A stretch of 15,230 bases of DNA, from assembly GCA_002007315.1 (NCBI GenBank), contig LNZQ01000141.1:1-15230 (forward strand), in the 5' to 3' direction. Below the pieces are notes generated by a model. It worked only from the letters and a program-made list of their open reading frames with translations. It made no database searches and was not told where the DNA came from. Made by a program: the position numbers and the translations under genes. Origin of the DNA: Epulopiscium sp. Nele67-Bin004 (GTDB lineage Bacteria > Bacillota_A > Clostridia > Lachnospirales > Cellulosilyticaceae). Shown here piece after piece: positions 1-5,852 of this stretch; positions within the stretch are counted from its first letter, which is position 1, and each line of letters begins with the position of its first letter.

Positions 1-113
1 ATATCCCATTCGAAAGAAGTAAGACCCCTTATAGACGATGAGGTTGATAGGTTGGAGGTGGAAGTATGGTGACATACGTAGCTGACCAATACTAATGGTT
101 CGAGGGTTTGACC
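1..113 (+). rRNA. rrl: 23S ribosomal RNA, 3' end (partial)
   Basis: This is the last part of a 23S rRNA gene, cut off by the window start. The segment with GATGAGGTTGATAGG followed by a variable hairpin (about 57-80) and the block GACCAATACTAATGG matches the conserved 3' terminal domain of bacterial 23S rRNA. The end near 113, after GGTTTGACC, is placed by analogy, because the 3' end pairs with the 5' end outside the window. A tRNA-Glu gene follows about 70 bases later. Confidence 0.95.
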
Positions 114-182
114 TGGAAAAAAAGGTTGATGTAGATTGAATGGTTTCTATTTTATGTTTAGTTTTGAAAGTACAATATGTAA

Positions 183-254
183 GGCCCATTGGTCAAGCGG
201 TCAAGACACCGCCCTTTCACGGCGGTAACAGGGGTTCGATTCCCCTATGGGTCA
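183..254 (+). tRNA. tRNA-Glu (anticodon TTC)
   Basis: A complete 72-nt cloverleaf. The acceptor stem 183-189 pairs with 247-253, with one G-U pair. The D stem is 192-194/205-207. The anticodon stem 209-213/221-225 (CCGCC/GGCGG) holds a loop with TTC at 216-218. The T loop is TTCGATT. The discriminator base is A254 and no CCA is encoded, so CCA must be added after transcription. It lies between the 23S and 5S genes, not in the more common 16S-23S spacer, and is presumably cut from the rRNA precursor. Confidence 0.96.
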
Positions 255-256
255 TT

Positions 257-373
257 TTTGGTGACGATACGACTTTAGGAAACACCCGTTTCCATACCGA
301 ACACGAAGGTTAAGCTAAAGTCGGCCGATGGTACTTGTCTGGAGACGGACTGGGAGAGTAGGTGGTTGCCAAA
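257..373 (+). rRNA. rrf: 5S ribosomal RNA
   Basis: The roughly 117-nt segment starts with TTGGTGAC and ends with GGTTGCCAA, which pair over at least eight positions as the terminal helix I of 5S rRNA. Internal blocks such as CCCGTTTCCATACCGAACAC and the closing GGGAGAGTAGGTGG are typical of Firmicute 5S rRNA. The exact ends may differ by a few bases because the helix flanks are A/T rich. It sits 2-3 bases after tRNA-Glu and 5 bases before tRNA-Cys, so all belong to one transcript. Confidence 0.95.
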
Positions 374-378
374 TTTAA

Positions 379-449
379 GGCGACATAGCCAAGTGGTAAG
401 GCAGTGGACTGCAACTCCTTGATCACCAGTTCGAATCTGGTTGTCGCCT
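379..449 (+). tRNA. tRNA-Cys (anticodon GCA)
   Basis: A 71-nt cloverleaf. The acceptor stem GGCGACA (379-385) pairs with TGTCGCC (442-448). The D stem is 388-390/400-402. The anticodon GCA is at 411-413, and the T arm ACCAG/CTGGT flanks TTCGAAT. The discriminator is T449, the base expected for tRNA-Cys identity, and no CCA is encoded. In the anticodon stem (404-408/416-420) the second pair is T405 opposite T419, a mismatch, and the first is a G-U wobble. The top of this stem is therefore weak. The gene is the last of the rRNA operon. Confidence 0.95.
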
Positions 450-455
450 CTTGGT

Positions 456-491
456 AAAAAAGTGAGAAGGATTTTTCTTTCTCACTTTTTT
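456..491 (+). terminator. Rho-independent terminator of the rRNA operon
   Basis: The arm AAAAAAGTGAGAA (456-468) is perfectly complementary to TTCTCACTTTTTT (479-491), with a 10-nt loop and a final T run. It lies seven bases after tRNA-Cys and ends the rRNA-tRNA transcript. The next gene, kptA, starts only 35 bases downstream. Confidence 0.92.
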
Positions 492-526
492 TGTACATAA
501 AATTAATTTTTAAATAGGAGGAATAT

Positions 527-1072
527 ATGAAAGATAACGAATTAAGCAAATTTTTAAGTTATGTATTACGTCACAATCCAGAGTCGATAGGGATTGTGAT
601 GGACTATAATGGTTGGGTAAAAGTGGATGACTTAATAAACAGTATTAATTTGTCTAAGTCAGATGTAATAACTTTTGATAAACTAGTAAATATAGTAGAA
701 ACTAGTTCAAAACAAAGATTTAGTTTTAATGAAGATAAAACGTTGATTAGAGCTAATCAAGGACATTCTATTGATGTAGATGTACAATTAGGAAAATCTT
801 TGCCTCCAGATGAACTTTTTCATGGAACAGTAAGCAAATATACTAAATCTATAGAAAAAGAAGGTTTAGTTGCTAAAAATAGACTGTATGTACACTTGTC
901 TAAAGACTTGCAGACGGCTATTGAAGTAGGTAGAAGGCATGGCACACCAGTAGTATATAAAGTAAATTGTAAGCAGATGCTAATAGATGGCTATGAATTT
1001 TATTTGTCCAAAAACAATGTTTGGCTAATTAAAAGTGTACCTTCTAAATATTTGTCGTTAGTTGCATTATAA
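527..1072 (+). CDS. kptA: RNA 2'-phosphotransferase (Tpt1/KptA family)
   Basis: This family moves a 2'-phosphate from RNA onto NAD+, releasing nicotinamide and ADP-ribose 1'',2''-cyclic phosphate. In eukaryotes it finishes tRNA splicing; the natural bacterial substrate is unclear. The 181-residue protein has family length. It shows the N-terminal LSYVLRHNP motif with the Arg-His pair (R15, H16), RANQGHS with R75, HGT at 99-101, YVHLS at 121-125, VGRRHG at 134-139, and a C-terminal VWL plus VPxxYL. All essential family residues I know appear present, so an active enzyme is expected. The ATG follows AGGAGG (516-521) by five bases. It lies just past the rRNA operon terminator with no convincing promoter between, and 17 bases before a GNAT gene with which it probably forms an operon. 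Confidence 0.93.
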   Translation: MKDNELSKFLSYVLRHNPESIGIVMDYNGWVKVDDLINSINLSKSDVITFDKLVNIVETSSKQRFSFNEDKTLIRANQGHSIDVDVQLGKSLPPDELFHGTVSKYTKSIEKEGLVAKNRLYVHLSKDLQTAIEVGRRHGTPVVYKVNCKQMLIDGYEFYLSKNNVWLIKSVPSKYLSLVAL

Positions 1073-1089
1073 TTATAAAAGGAGAAAAT

Positions 1090-1665
1090 ATGATTAGATT
1101 TATAGAAAAAAAAGATATAGAAGCTGTATATAATATTTATAAATATTACATACTTAATACAAGTATAACTTTTGAAATAACAGTTCCAACTCTTGATGAT
1201 TTTATACAAAGAGTAAATAATATTGCGAAAACTCACCCTTATATTGTATATGAAGTTGATAACAATATAGTTGGGTATGCATATGCTAGCAGATATGGCG
1301 TTCGTGAGGCGTTTAATTGGTCTGTTGAGTCTACGGTGTATCTTGACAACAATTGTAAGGGAAACGGCATAGGAAGTCGATTATATACGATTTTGTTAAA
1401 GCTCCTAGAAATACAAGGATTTCATACAACTTATGCCTTAATAACTTCCTCTAACCAAAAAAGTGCTGTTTTTCATCAACAATTAGGTTTTGAACATATA
1501 ACCACTATGAAAAAGATAGGATATAAGTTTGATGAATGGCATGACATAAATTATTATAGCTTAATTTTAAATCAACATACAAATCCTCCAAAAAATATTT
1601 TGAATATAGAACAATTAAAAAAAATAATTTATTTTGATGGGGATTGTATAAAATACAAAAATTAG
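1090..1665 (+). CDS. GNAT N-acetyltransferase, phosphinothricin/MnaT type
   Basis: A single-domain acetyltransferase of 191 residues that should transfer acetyl from acetyl-CoA to an amino group. The N-terminus IRFIEKKDIEAVYNIYKYY, then the ITFE block (about 26-29), VGYAYASRY (61-69), the W-x-VE-S-x-VY strand (77-84), the acetyl-CoA loop CKGNGIGSRL (89-98) and the FHQQLGF segment (128-134) are the order seen in phosphinothricin acetyltransferases and in MnaT/YncA enzymes, which acetylate methionine derivatives and similar amino acids. The substrate cannot be read from sequence. The start ATG follows AAAAGGAG by five bases. The gene is very AT rich, has a long C-terminal tail past the usual domain (about 165-191), and stands with kptA between two core operons, which suggests an accessory pair. 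Confidence 0.88.
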   Translation: MIRFIEKKDIEAVYNIYKYYILNTSITFEITVPTLDDFIQRVNNIAKTHPYIVYEVDNNIVGYAYASRYGVREAFNWSVESTVYLDNNCKGNGIGSRLYTILLKLLEIQGFHTTYALITSSNQKSAVFHQQLGFEHITTMKKIGYKFDEWHDINYYSLILNQHTNPPKNILNIEQLKKIIYFDGDCIKYKN

Positions 1666-1710
1666 GGCAATCATTCATATAGAGATAAATAAATTTGTAA
1701 AAATTTAGGC

Positions 1711-1739
1711 TTGTATTTTATCAAAATTTATGGTAATAT
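1711..1739 (+). promoter_or_regulatory. Candidate sigma-A promoter for rpsF-ssb-rpsR
   Basis: A -35-like TTGTAT (1711-1716) is separated by 17 bases from TAATAT (1734-1739), which is preceded by TGG to give an extended -10. The -35 matches consensus at only three positions, so the extended -10 carries most of the weight. Transcription would start near 1746, leaving a leader of about 64 bases before rpsF. Confidence 0.5.
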
Positions 1740-1761
1740 ATTATCTTGTAAATCAATCCTT

Positions 1762-1785
1762 GCTCTATCACCATTTTGATAGGGC
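1762..1785 (+). promoter_or_regulatory. Leader hairpin upstream of rpsF, possible S6:S18 site
   Basis: GCTCTATCA (1762-1770) pairs with TGATAGGGC (1777-1785), nine pairs including one G-U, around the loop CCATTT. In many bacteria the rpsF leader holds an RNA motif bound by the S6:S18 protein pair for autogenous control. A hairpin in this place, ending about 12 bases before the Shine-Dalgarno sequence, fits that role. I do not see the CCG trinucleotide reported as typical of that motif (here CCA), so the assignment is tentative. Confidence 0.4.
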
Positions 1786-1809
1786 CAAAGTCCAGAAGGA
1801 GGTGCCAAA

Positions 1810-2100
1810 ATGAAAAATTATGAATTAGCACTTGTATTAGTATCTTCATTAGGCGAAGAAGAGAAATTAGCTCAACTTGAAAAAGTTAAAGAATTAGTTA
1901 CTCGTTTCGCTGGAGAAATTACAAATGTAGATGATTGGGGTAAGAGAAAACTTGCTTATGAAATCAACAAGCAAAAAGAAGGTTTCTACTATTTTATTCA
2001 ATTCCAAGCTGAGCCATCAACGCCAGCTGAAGTTGAAAGTAGACTTAGACTAATGGAAACTGTTCTACGCTTTTTAATCGTACGTCTTGATGAAAATTAG
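1810..2100 (+). CDS. rpsF: 30S ribosomal protein bS6
   Basis: Ribosomal protein S6 binds the central domain of 16S rRNA in the 30S platform, as a pair with S18. The 96-residue sequence has family length and the expected features: an N-terminal MKNYELALVL strand, GGEITNVDDWGKRKLAYEI-like centre (here AGEITNVDDWGKRKLAY), then G-FYYFIQFQ and RLRLMETVLRFLIVRLDE at the end. The ATG follows a strong AGAAGGAGG (1794-1802). It is the first gene of the classical rpsF-ssb-rpsR operon; ssb starts 34 bases after its stop. Confidence 0.98.
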   Translation: MKNYELALVLVSSLGEEEKLAQLEKVKELVTRFAGEITNVDDWGKRKLAYEINKQKEGFYYFIQFQAEPSTPAEVESRLRLMETVLRFLIVRLDEN

Positions 2101-2134
2101 AAAATAATGTTTAGAGTTTAGAAGGAGGAATATT

Positions 2135-2584
2135 ATGAATAAAGTAACTCTTATGGGAAGATTAACTAGAGACCCAGAAGTTCGTTATTCACAATCTGCT
2201 AACCCTATTGCAGTAGCCAAATATGGACTAGCTGTAAATAGAAGGTTTGCAAAACAAGGTGAGCCAAATGTAGACTTTTTTAATATAACAGCATTTGGCA
2301 GAGATGGTGAATTTGCTGAAAAATATTTAAAAAAAGGTCAAATGATAGCTATTTCAGGAAGAATTCAAATTAATACAATTGATGAACCAGACAAAGGTAA
2401 ACGTACCTATGTAGACATAATTGTAGATGAACAACACTTTGCTGAAAGCAAATCATCGTTTGAAGCAAGAGAAGGTGGTTCATATTCTCCTACACCAAGC
2501 ACAACAGCTGCTCCTTCTAACACTCAAAATATGGGTGGGTTTTCGGCTCAACCTATTGAAGAAGATGACGATTTACCATTTTAA
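2135..2584 (+). CDS. ssb: Single-stranded DNA-binding protein SSB
   Basis: SSB coats single-stranded DNA during replication, repair and recombination and recruits partner proteins. The 149-residue protein starts with MNKVTLMGRLTRDPEVRYS, an OB-fold typical of bacterial SSB, covering about residues 1-108 with the DFFNITAFGRDGEFAEKYLKKG-type core (here 47-69). A flexible Ser/Thr/Pro/Gln-rich linker follows from about 110 to 140. The C-terminus ends in EEDDDLPF, the acidic tip that docks onto replication and repair proteins. The ATG follows AAGGAGG closely. Its position between rpsF and rpsR is the standard Firmicute arrangement, so it is the main replicative SSB. Confidence 0.98.
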   Translation: MNKVTLMGRLTRDPEVRYSQSANPIAVAKYGLAVNRRFAKQGEPNVDFFNITAFGRDGEFAEKYLKKGQMIAISGRIQINTIDEPDKGKRTYVDIIVDEQHFAESKSSFEAREGGSYSPTPSTTAAPSNTQNMGGFSAQPIEEDDDLPF

Positions 2585-2610
2585 TTTAATTAATGAAGGA
2601 GGATACCATA

Positions 2611-2844
2611 GTGGCAATGCAAAGAAGACGTAACCGCAGAAGACGTAAAGTTAACCAATTTGCGGGCGATAACATTAAAAAAATTAATTATAAAGATATA
2701 AACACTTTAAGAAAGTTTATGTCTGAAAGAGGAAAAATTCTTCCAAGAAGAATTACAGGTAACTCAGCGAAAGCTCAACGTAAACTTACAGTAGCTATTA
2801 AGCGTGCTAGACACATCGCTATATTACCATACACGCAAGACTAA
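2611..2844 (+). CDS. rpsR: 30S ribosomal protein bS18
   Basis: S18 binds the 30S platform with S6. The 77-residue protein has an arginine-rich N-terminus ([10 protein letters not shown]) and the conserved [19 protein letters not shown] and [30 protein letters not shown] segments. I chose the GTG at 2611: AAGGAGG at 2596-2602 is eight bases upstream, while an in-frame ATG at 2593 would overlap that binding site and add a non-conserved extension. It is the last gene of the rpsF operon and a terminator follows at 2886. Confidence 0.97.
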   Translation: MAMQRRRNRRRRKVNQFAGDNIKKINYKDINTLRKFMSERGKILPRRITGNSAKAQRKLTVAIKRARHIAILPYTQD

Positions 2845-2885
2845 TAATTTGATATAATAAATAAACACACACATATATGCACACA

Positions 2886-2918
2886 GGGCGTCACCTAACA
2901 GGGGTGGGGCCCTTTTTT
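2886..2918 (+). terminator. Rho-independent terminator after rpsR
   Basis: GGGCGTCACC (2886-2895) pairs with GGTGGGGCCC (2903-2912) except for one G-G mismatch and a G-U pair, with a 7-nt loop, followed by six T (2913-2918). It separates the rpsF operon from yybS. Partial read-through is likely, since no convincing promoter lies between the hairpin and the yybS start. Confidence 0.85.
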
Positions 2919-2951
2919 ATCAATATTATAATGCGTTAGGGAGGTTTATAC

Positions 2952-3899
2952 ATGGAAAGTCAAGAACAACATAGAATTAGATTAATAATTTCGATAACAT
3001 ATTTAGTAATTGGAGTGTTAGGTCTATATTCATATATGTTTTTATTTTTAGTGCCGATTTTAACAATTCCCCTAATACGACATCATCTAAGTGTACCTTT
3101 AGACATCAAAAGTTATGTGTTAGACTTATCAACGGTTACTATTATTTTTTTAATCGGTTCTGTAAGTGATGCATTAATATTTGCAACCCAAATTATTTTG
3201 CCAAGCTATGTATTAATAATGGCATATAAATCTAATCAACTTAAATATCCACAAATTTGGATGCTATTAACAACAGTGATATGGGCAGGGTTGGTAGTTA
3301 CTTTGTTTGGAATGGAAAGTTTAGGAGTTAGTTACATTTCCGTATTGATACATGTAATTGATGAAGTATTTTTAACTTTAGAAATGAATATTACCAATTT
3401 GTTTGGAGAGTTAACTTTAGATGAGTTTGAAACTATTACCATGATACTTGCAATACAAAAAGAGATTATGAGAGATTGTTTGTGGGCATTTTTATTTGGT
3501 TTTGGAGCAATATTAGCTCTAATAAATATACAAGTTACTAAAAGATTTTCAAATACTGTATTTTCAAATAAAGTTTCATTTATGCAAGTGTTTGAATATA
3601 GATTATCTAGATTTACATTAGTTTTATTGTTGATGGGATTGTTGTTATTTATATATTCAACGAATGTAACGTTAGTTGTCATTGGAATTAATATATTTTT
3701 AATTATGGTATATTTATATTTTATTACTAGTATATTTGCACTAACATCTTTAATACTAAAGCGTAAAGCCCCTCCATGGTATCATATGTTAATTTTAATT
3801 TGTTTTTTTGTAATGGTATCATCAGTTCCTTATCTGGTGCTATTATATGGGATTATAGATACCATATTTAATATCAGAAAAGTAGATATAGTAGTATAA
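2952..3899 (+). CDS. yybS: YybS-like multi-pass membrane protein (DUF2232)
   Basis: A 315-residue, very hydrophobic protein with about seven to eight predicted membrane spans (roughly 10-30, 30-48, 58-75, 75-93, 100-120, 174-194, 216-235, 240-265, 276-300; some may merge). Length, topology and location after rpsR and before rplI match B. subtilis YybS, a DUF2232 protein thought to resemble membrane parts of transporters; its role is unknown. The ATG follows GGGAGG (2939-2944) by about seven bases. In Bacillus and many Clostridia the next gene would be gdpP (yybT), but here only 75 bases separate yybS from rplI and gdpP is absent. Family assignment rests on both sequence character and synteny. 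Confidence 0.75.
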   Translation: MESQEQHRIRLIISITYLVIGVLGLYSYMFLFLVPILTIPLIRHHLSVPLDIKSYVLDLSTVTIIFLIGSVSDALIFATQIILPSYVLIMAYKSNQLKYPQIWMLLTTVIWAGLVVTLFGMESLGVSYISVLIHVIDEVFLTLEMNITNLFGELTLDEFETITMILAIQKEIMRDCLWAFLFGFGAILALINIQVTKRFSNTVFSNKVSFMQVFEYRLSRFTLVLLLMGLLLFIYSTNVTLVVIGINIFLIMVYLYFITSIFALTSLILKRKAPPWYHMLILICFFVMVSSVPYLVLLYGIIDTIFNIRKVDIVV

Positions 3900-3903
3900 G
3901 AGG

Positions 3904-3932
3904 TTTTCACTTTAGCTATAATGTGGTAAAAT
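3904..3932 (+). promoter_or_regulatory. Candidate sigma-A promoter for rplI-dnaB
   Basis: TTTTCA (3904-3909) lies 17 bases before TAAAAT (3927-3932), which is preceded by TGG as an extended -10. The -10 matches five of six and the -35 four of six consensus positions. It starts just after the yybS stop codon, so rplI and dnaB can be transcribed without yybS. A TATAAT at 3917-3922 is present too but has no fitting -35. Confidence 0.55.
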
Positions 3933-3974
3933 AGTAGTAGCATTACAAATACATTGAGAAGAAAGGTGAATGAT

Positions 3975-4421
3975 ATGAAAGTTATATTAACACAAGACGT
4001 AAAAAAAGTAGGAAAAAAAGGTGACATTTTGGAAGTAAAAGATGGCTATGCAAAAAATGCTCTAATTCCAAAAGGACTAGCAGTAGAAGCAACAGCTGTT
4101 ACACTAAATCAACGCAAATTAACTCAAAAATTTGAAGATAAACAAAAACAAGAAGATTTAGAACTTGCTCAATCAATAAAAGAAAAACTCCATGAAAAGA
4201 AAGTTACTATTCCGATTAAGACTGGTGAAGGTGGTAAGGTGTTCGGTTCGGTAACATCTAAAGAAATAGCAGATAGTGTAAGTACTTCTTTCGGGATTAA
4301 AATTGATAAGAAAAAAGTCAATTTAGCTAATCCGATAAAAGCAGTAGGAACTATGACGATATCAATAAAATTGCACCCAAAAGTTACAGCTGATGTAATA
4401 GTTCAAACTATAGAGGCTTAA
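3975..4421 (+). CDS. rplI: 50S ribosomal protein bL9
   Basis: L9 is a two-domain 50S protein joined by a long helix that reaches out from the L1 side of the ribosome and helps keep the reading frame. The 148-residue product begins MKVILTQDVKKVGKKGDILEV, followed by DGYAKNALIPKGLA, the central charged helix (about 40-76), and a C-terminal domain with GEGGKVFGSVTSKEIA and IKLHPKV. I use the ATG at 3975, which follows GAAAGGTG (3961-3968). An in-frame ATG at 3954 would add seven residues ahead of the universally conserved start. The dnaB gene begins seven bases after its stop. Confidence 0.97.
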   Translation: MKVILTQDVKKVGKKGDILEVKDGYAKNALIPKGLAVEATAVTLNQRKLTQKFEDKQKQEDLELAQSIKEKLHEKKVTIPIKTGEGGKVFGSVTSKEIADSVSTSFGIKIDKKKVNLANPIKAVGTMTISIKLHPKVTADVIVQTIEA

Positions 4422-4428
4422 AGCTACT

Positions 4429-5760
4429 ATGGACACAGTTCAATCATTTAAAGTTCTGCCTCATAACATTGAGGCAGAACAATCTGTATTAGGCTCAATT
4501 ATAATAGATTTTGAAGCTATAACAATAGCTACCGAAATTTTAATAGCTACAGATTTTTATAGACCAGATCACCAAGAGATTTATGCAGCTATATTGGAGT
4601 TATACTCAAATAATAATCCTGTAGATTTAGTAACTATTCAAAATAGATTGTTAGAAAAAGGGGTATTAGAAAAAGTTGGGGGTATAGCTTATTTAGCAGA
4701 GCTTGCAAACATAGTGCCAACGTCAGCACATATAAAGCAATATTCAAAAATTGTTGAAGATAAATCTAATTTACGTAAATTAATAAAAGTAAGTGGCGAA
4801 ATTAGTGCAAAAAGTTATGACGCTGAAGAATCTGTGCCAGATATTATGGCCTTTGCCGAAAAACAAATATTTGACATATTACAAAATCGTCAGACTAATG
4901 ACTTTTCTCATGTAAATCAAATTATAGTAACTGCTATAAATAAAATAGAAGCTGCACACACCCAAAAAGGGGGAGTTACAGGCGTTTCTACAGGCTTTAT
5001 AGACTTAGACTATAAAACGGCAGGTTTACAGCCATCAGACCTTATTTTAGTGGCAGCAAGACCGTCTATGGGAAAGACAGCGTTTGCACTTAATGTTATT
5101 CAAGCAGCAGCAATAAAACATAATAAAAAAGTAGCTGTTTTTAGTTTGGAGATGGCAAAAGACCAACTTGTAAATCGTATGTTATGTTCAGAAGCTATGG
5201 TTGATGCCCAAAAAGTAAGAACTGGTAATTTAGAAGCTCAAGATTGGGATTCAATGGCTAGAGCAATTCCACGAATTACTGGAGCGGATATATATATTGA
5301 TGACACCCCAGGGATATCAGTTATGGAAATGCGTGCAAAATGTAGACGACTAAAAATGGAACAAGGATTAGATTTAATAATGATAGATTATTTGCAACTT
5401 ATGTCTGGAAGCACGAAATCTGAATCACGTCAACAAGAGATATCGGAAATTTCACGTTCACTAAAAGCTTTAGCACGTGAAATGAATGCCCCTGTAATAG
5501 CATTATCGCAACTTTCTAGAGCTTGTGAGTCAAGGGCTGACCATCGACCTATGTTGTCTGATTTAAGAGAATCAGGAGCGATAGAACAAGATGCAGATGT
5601 AGTGATGTTTTTGTATCGTGATGAATATTATCACCCAGATACAGATAAACCTAACGTTGGAGAAATTATAATTGCAAAACAACGTAACGGTCCAACAGGA
5701 ACCGTAGAATTAACATGGCTTGGTCAATATACAAAGTTTGTAGATTCTGAAAAACAATAA
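4429..5760 (+). CDS. dnaB: Replicative DNA helicase DnaB (Bacillus DnaC)
   Basis: The ring-shaped hexameric helicase unwinds DNA at the replication fork, moving 5' to 3' on the lagging-strand template. The 443-residue protein has the N-terminal DnaB domain (about 8-110, starting LPHNIEAEQSVLGS), a linker, and a RecA-like ATPase domain (about 180-440). Visible motifs are Walker A ARPSMGKT (210-217), Walker B with LIMIDYLQL (316-324), SQLSRA (360-365), MLSDLRESGAIEQDAD (375-390) and the arginine-finger region KQRNGPTG (417-424). No intein is present. It has no strong binding site of its own and starts seven bases after rplI, so translation is probably coupled. The rplI-dnaB pair is conserved in Firmicutes. 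Confidence 0.97.
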   Translation: MDTVQSFKVLPHNIEAEQSVLGSIIIDFEAITIATEILIATDFYRPDHQEIYAAILELYSNNNPVDLVTIQNRLLEKGVLEKVGGIAYLAELANIVPTSAHIKQYSKIVEDKSNLRKLIKVSGEISAKSYDAEESVPDIMAFAEKQIFDILQNRQTNDFSHVNQIIVTAINKIEAAHTQKGGVTGVSTGFIDLDYKTAGLQPSDLILVAARPSMGKTAFALNVIQAAAIKHNKKVAVFSLEMAKDQLVNRMLCSEAMVDAQKVRTGNLEAQDWDSMARAIPRITGADIYIDDTPGISVMEMRAKCRRLKMEQGLDLIMIDYLQLMSGSTKSESRQQEISEISRSLKALAREMNAPVIALSQLSRACESRADHRPMLSDLRESGAIEQDADVVMFLYRDEYYHPDTDKPNVGEIIIAKQRNGPTGTVELTWLGQYTKFVDSEKQ

Positions 5761-5798
5761 ATACCACCAAACAGAAGGAGCTCTCTGTATGGTGGTAT
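5761..5798 (+). terminator. Stem-loop at the dnaB stop, convergent with the MerR-type gene
   Basis: ATACCACC (5761-5768) pairs with GGTGGTAT (5791-5798), and inside it ACAGA (5771-5775) pairs with TCTGT (5784-5788). It starts directly after the dnaB stop codon. The following bases are only moderately T rich on the plus strand. On the minus strand the sequence running out of the hairpin is TTATTGTTTTT, so it may terminate both convergent transcripts. Confidence 0.65.
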
Positions 5799-5852
5799 TT
5801 ATCATATAACTATTTTTATTAGGCATACATGCTGTATTGATAGTTGGGTTGT

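Noticed and set aside
310..549. Open minus-strand frame of 79 codons
   Set aside because: It runs antisense through 5S rRNA, tRNA-Cys and the terminator; open frames antisense to structured RNA genes are common and it has no binding site.
1690..1706. AAATTT repeat hairpin after the GNAT gene as a terminator
   Set aside because: Short A/T stem with no T tract.
2593..2610. Upstream ATG for rpsR
   Set aside because: It overlaps the AAGGAGG binding site and adds six residues not found in S18; GTG 2611 is better.
2427..2633. Plus-strand frame across the end of ssb and the start of rpsR
   Set aside because: It is an alternate frame of ssb, whose OB-fold and DDDLPF tip fix the true frame.
2927..2932. 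TATAAT upstream of yybS as a promoter
   Set aside because: No -35-like hexamer lies at 15-19 bases; that region is the G-rich terminator arm.
3332..3682. Minus-strand frame of 116 codons inside yybS
   Set aside because: It is a shadow of a hydrophobic, AT-rich gene on the other strand, without a binding site or recognisable domain.
3917..3922. TATAAT upstream of rplI as the main -10
   Set aside because: It lacks a -35 at the right distance; the TGGTAAAAT box ten bases downstream has one.
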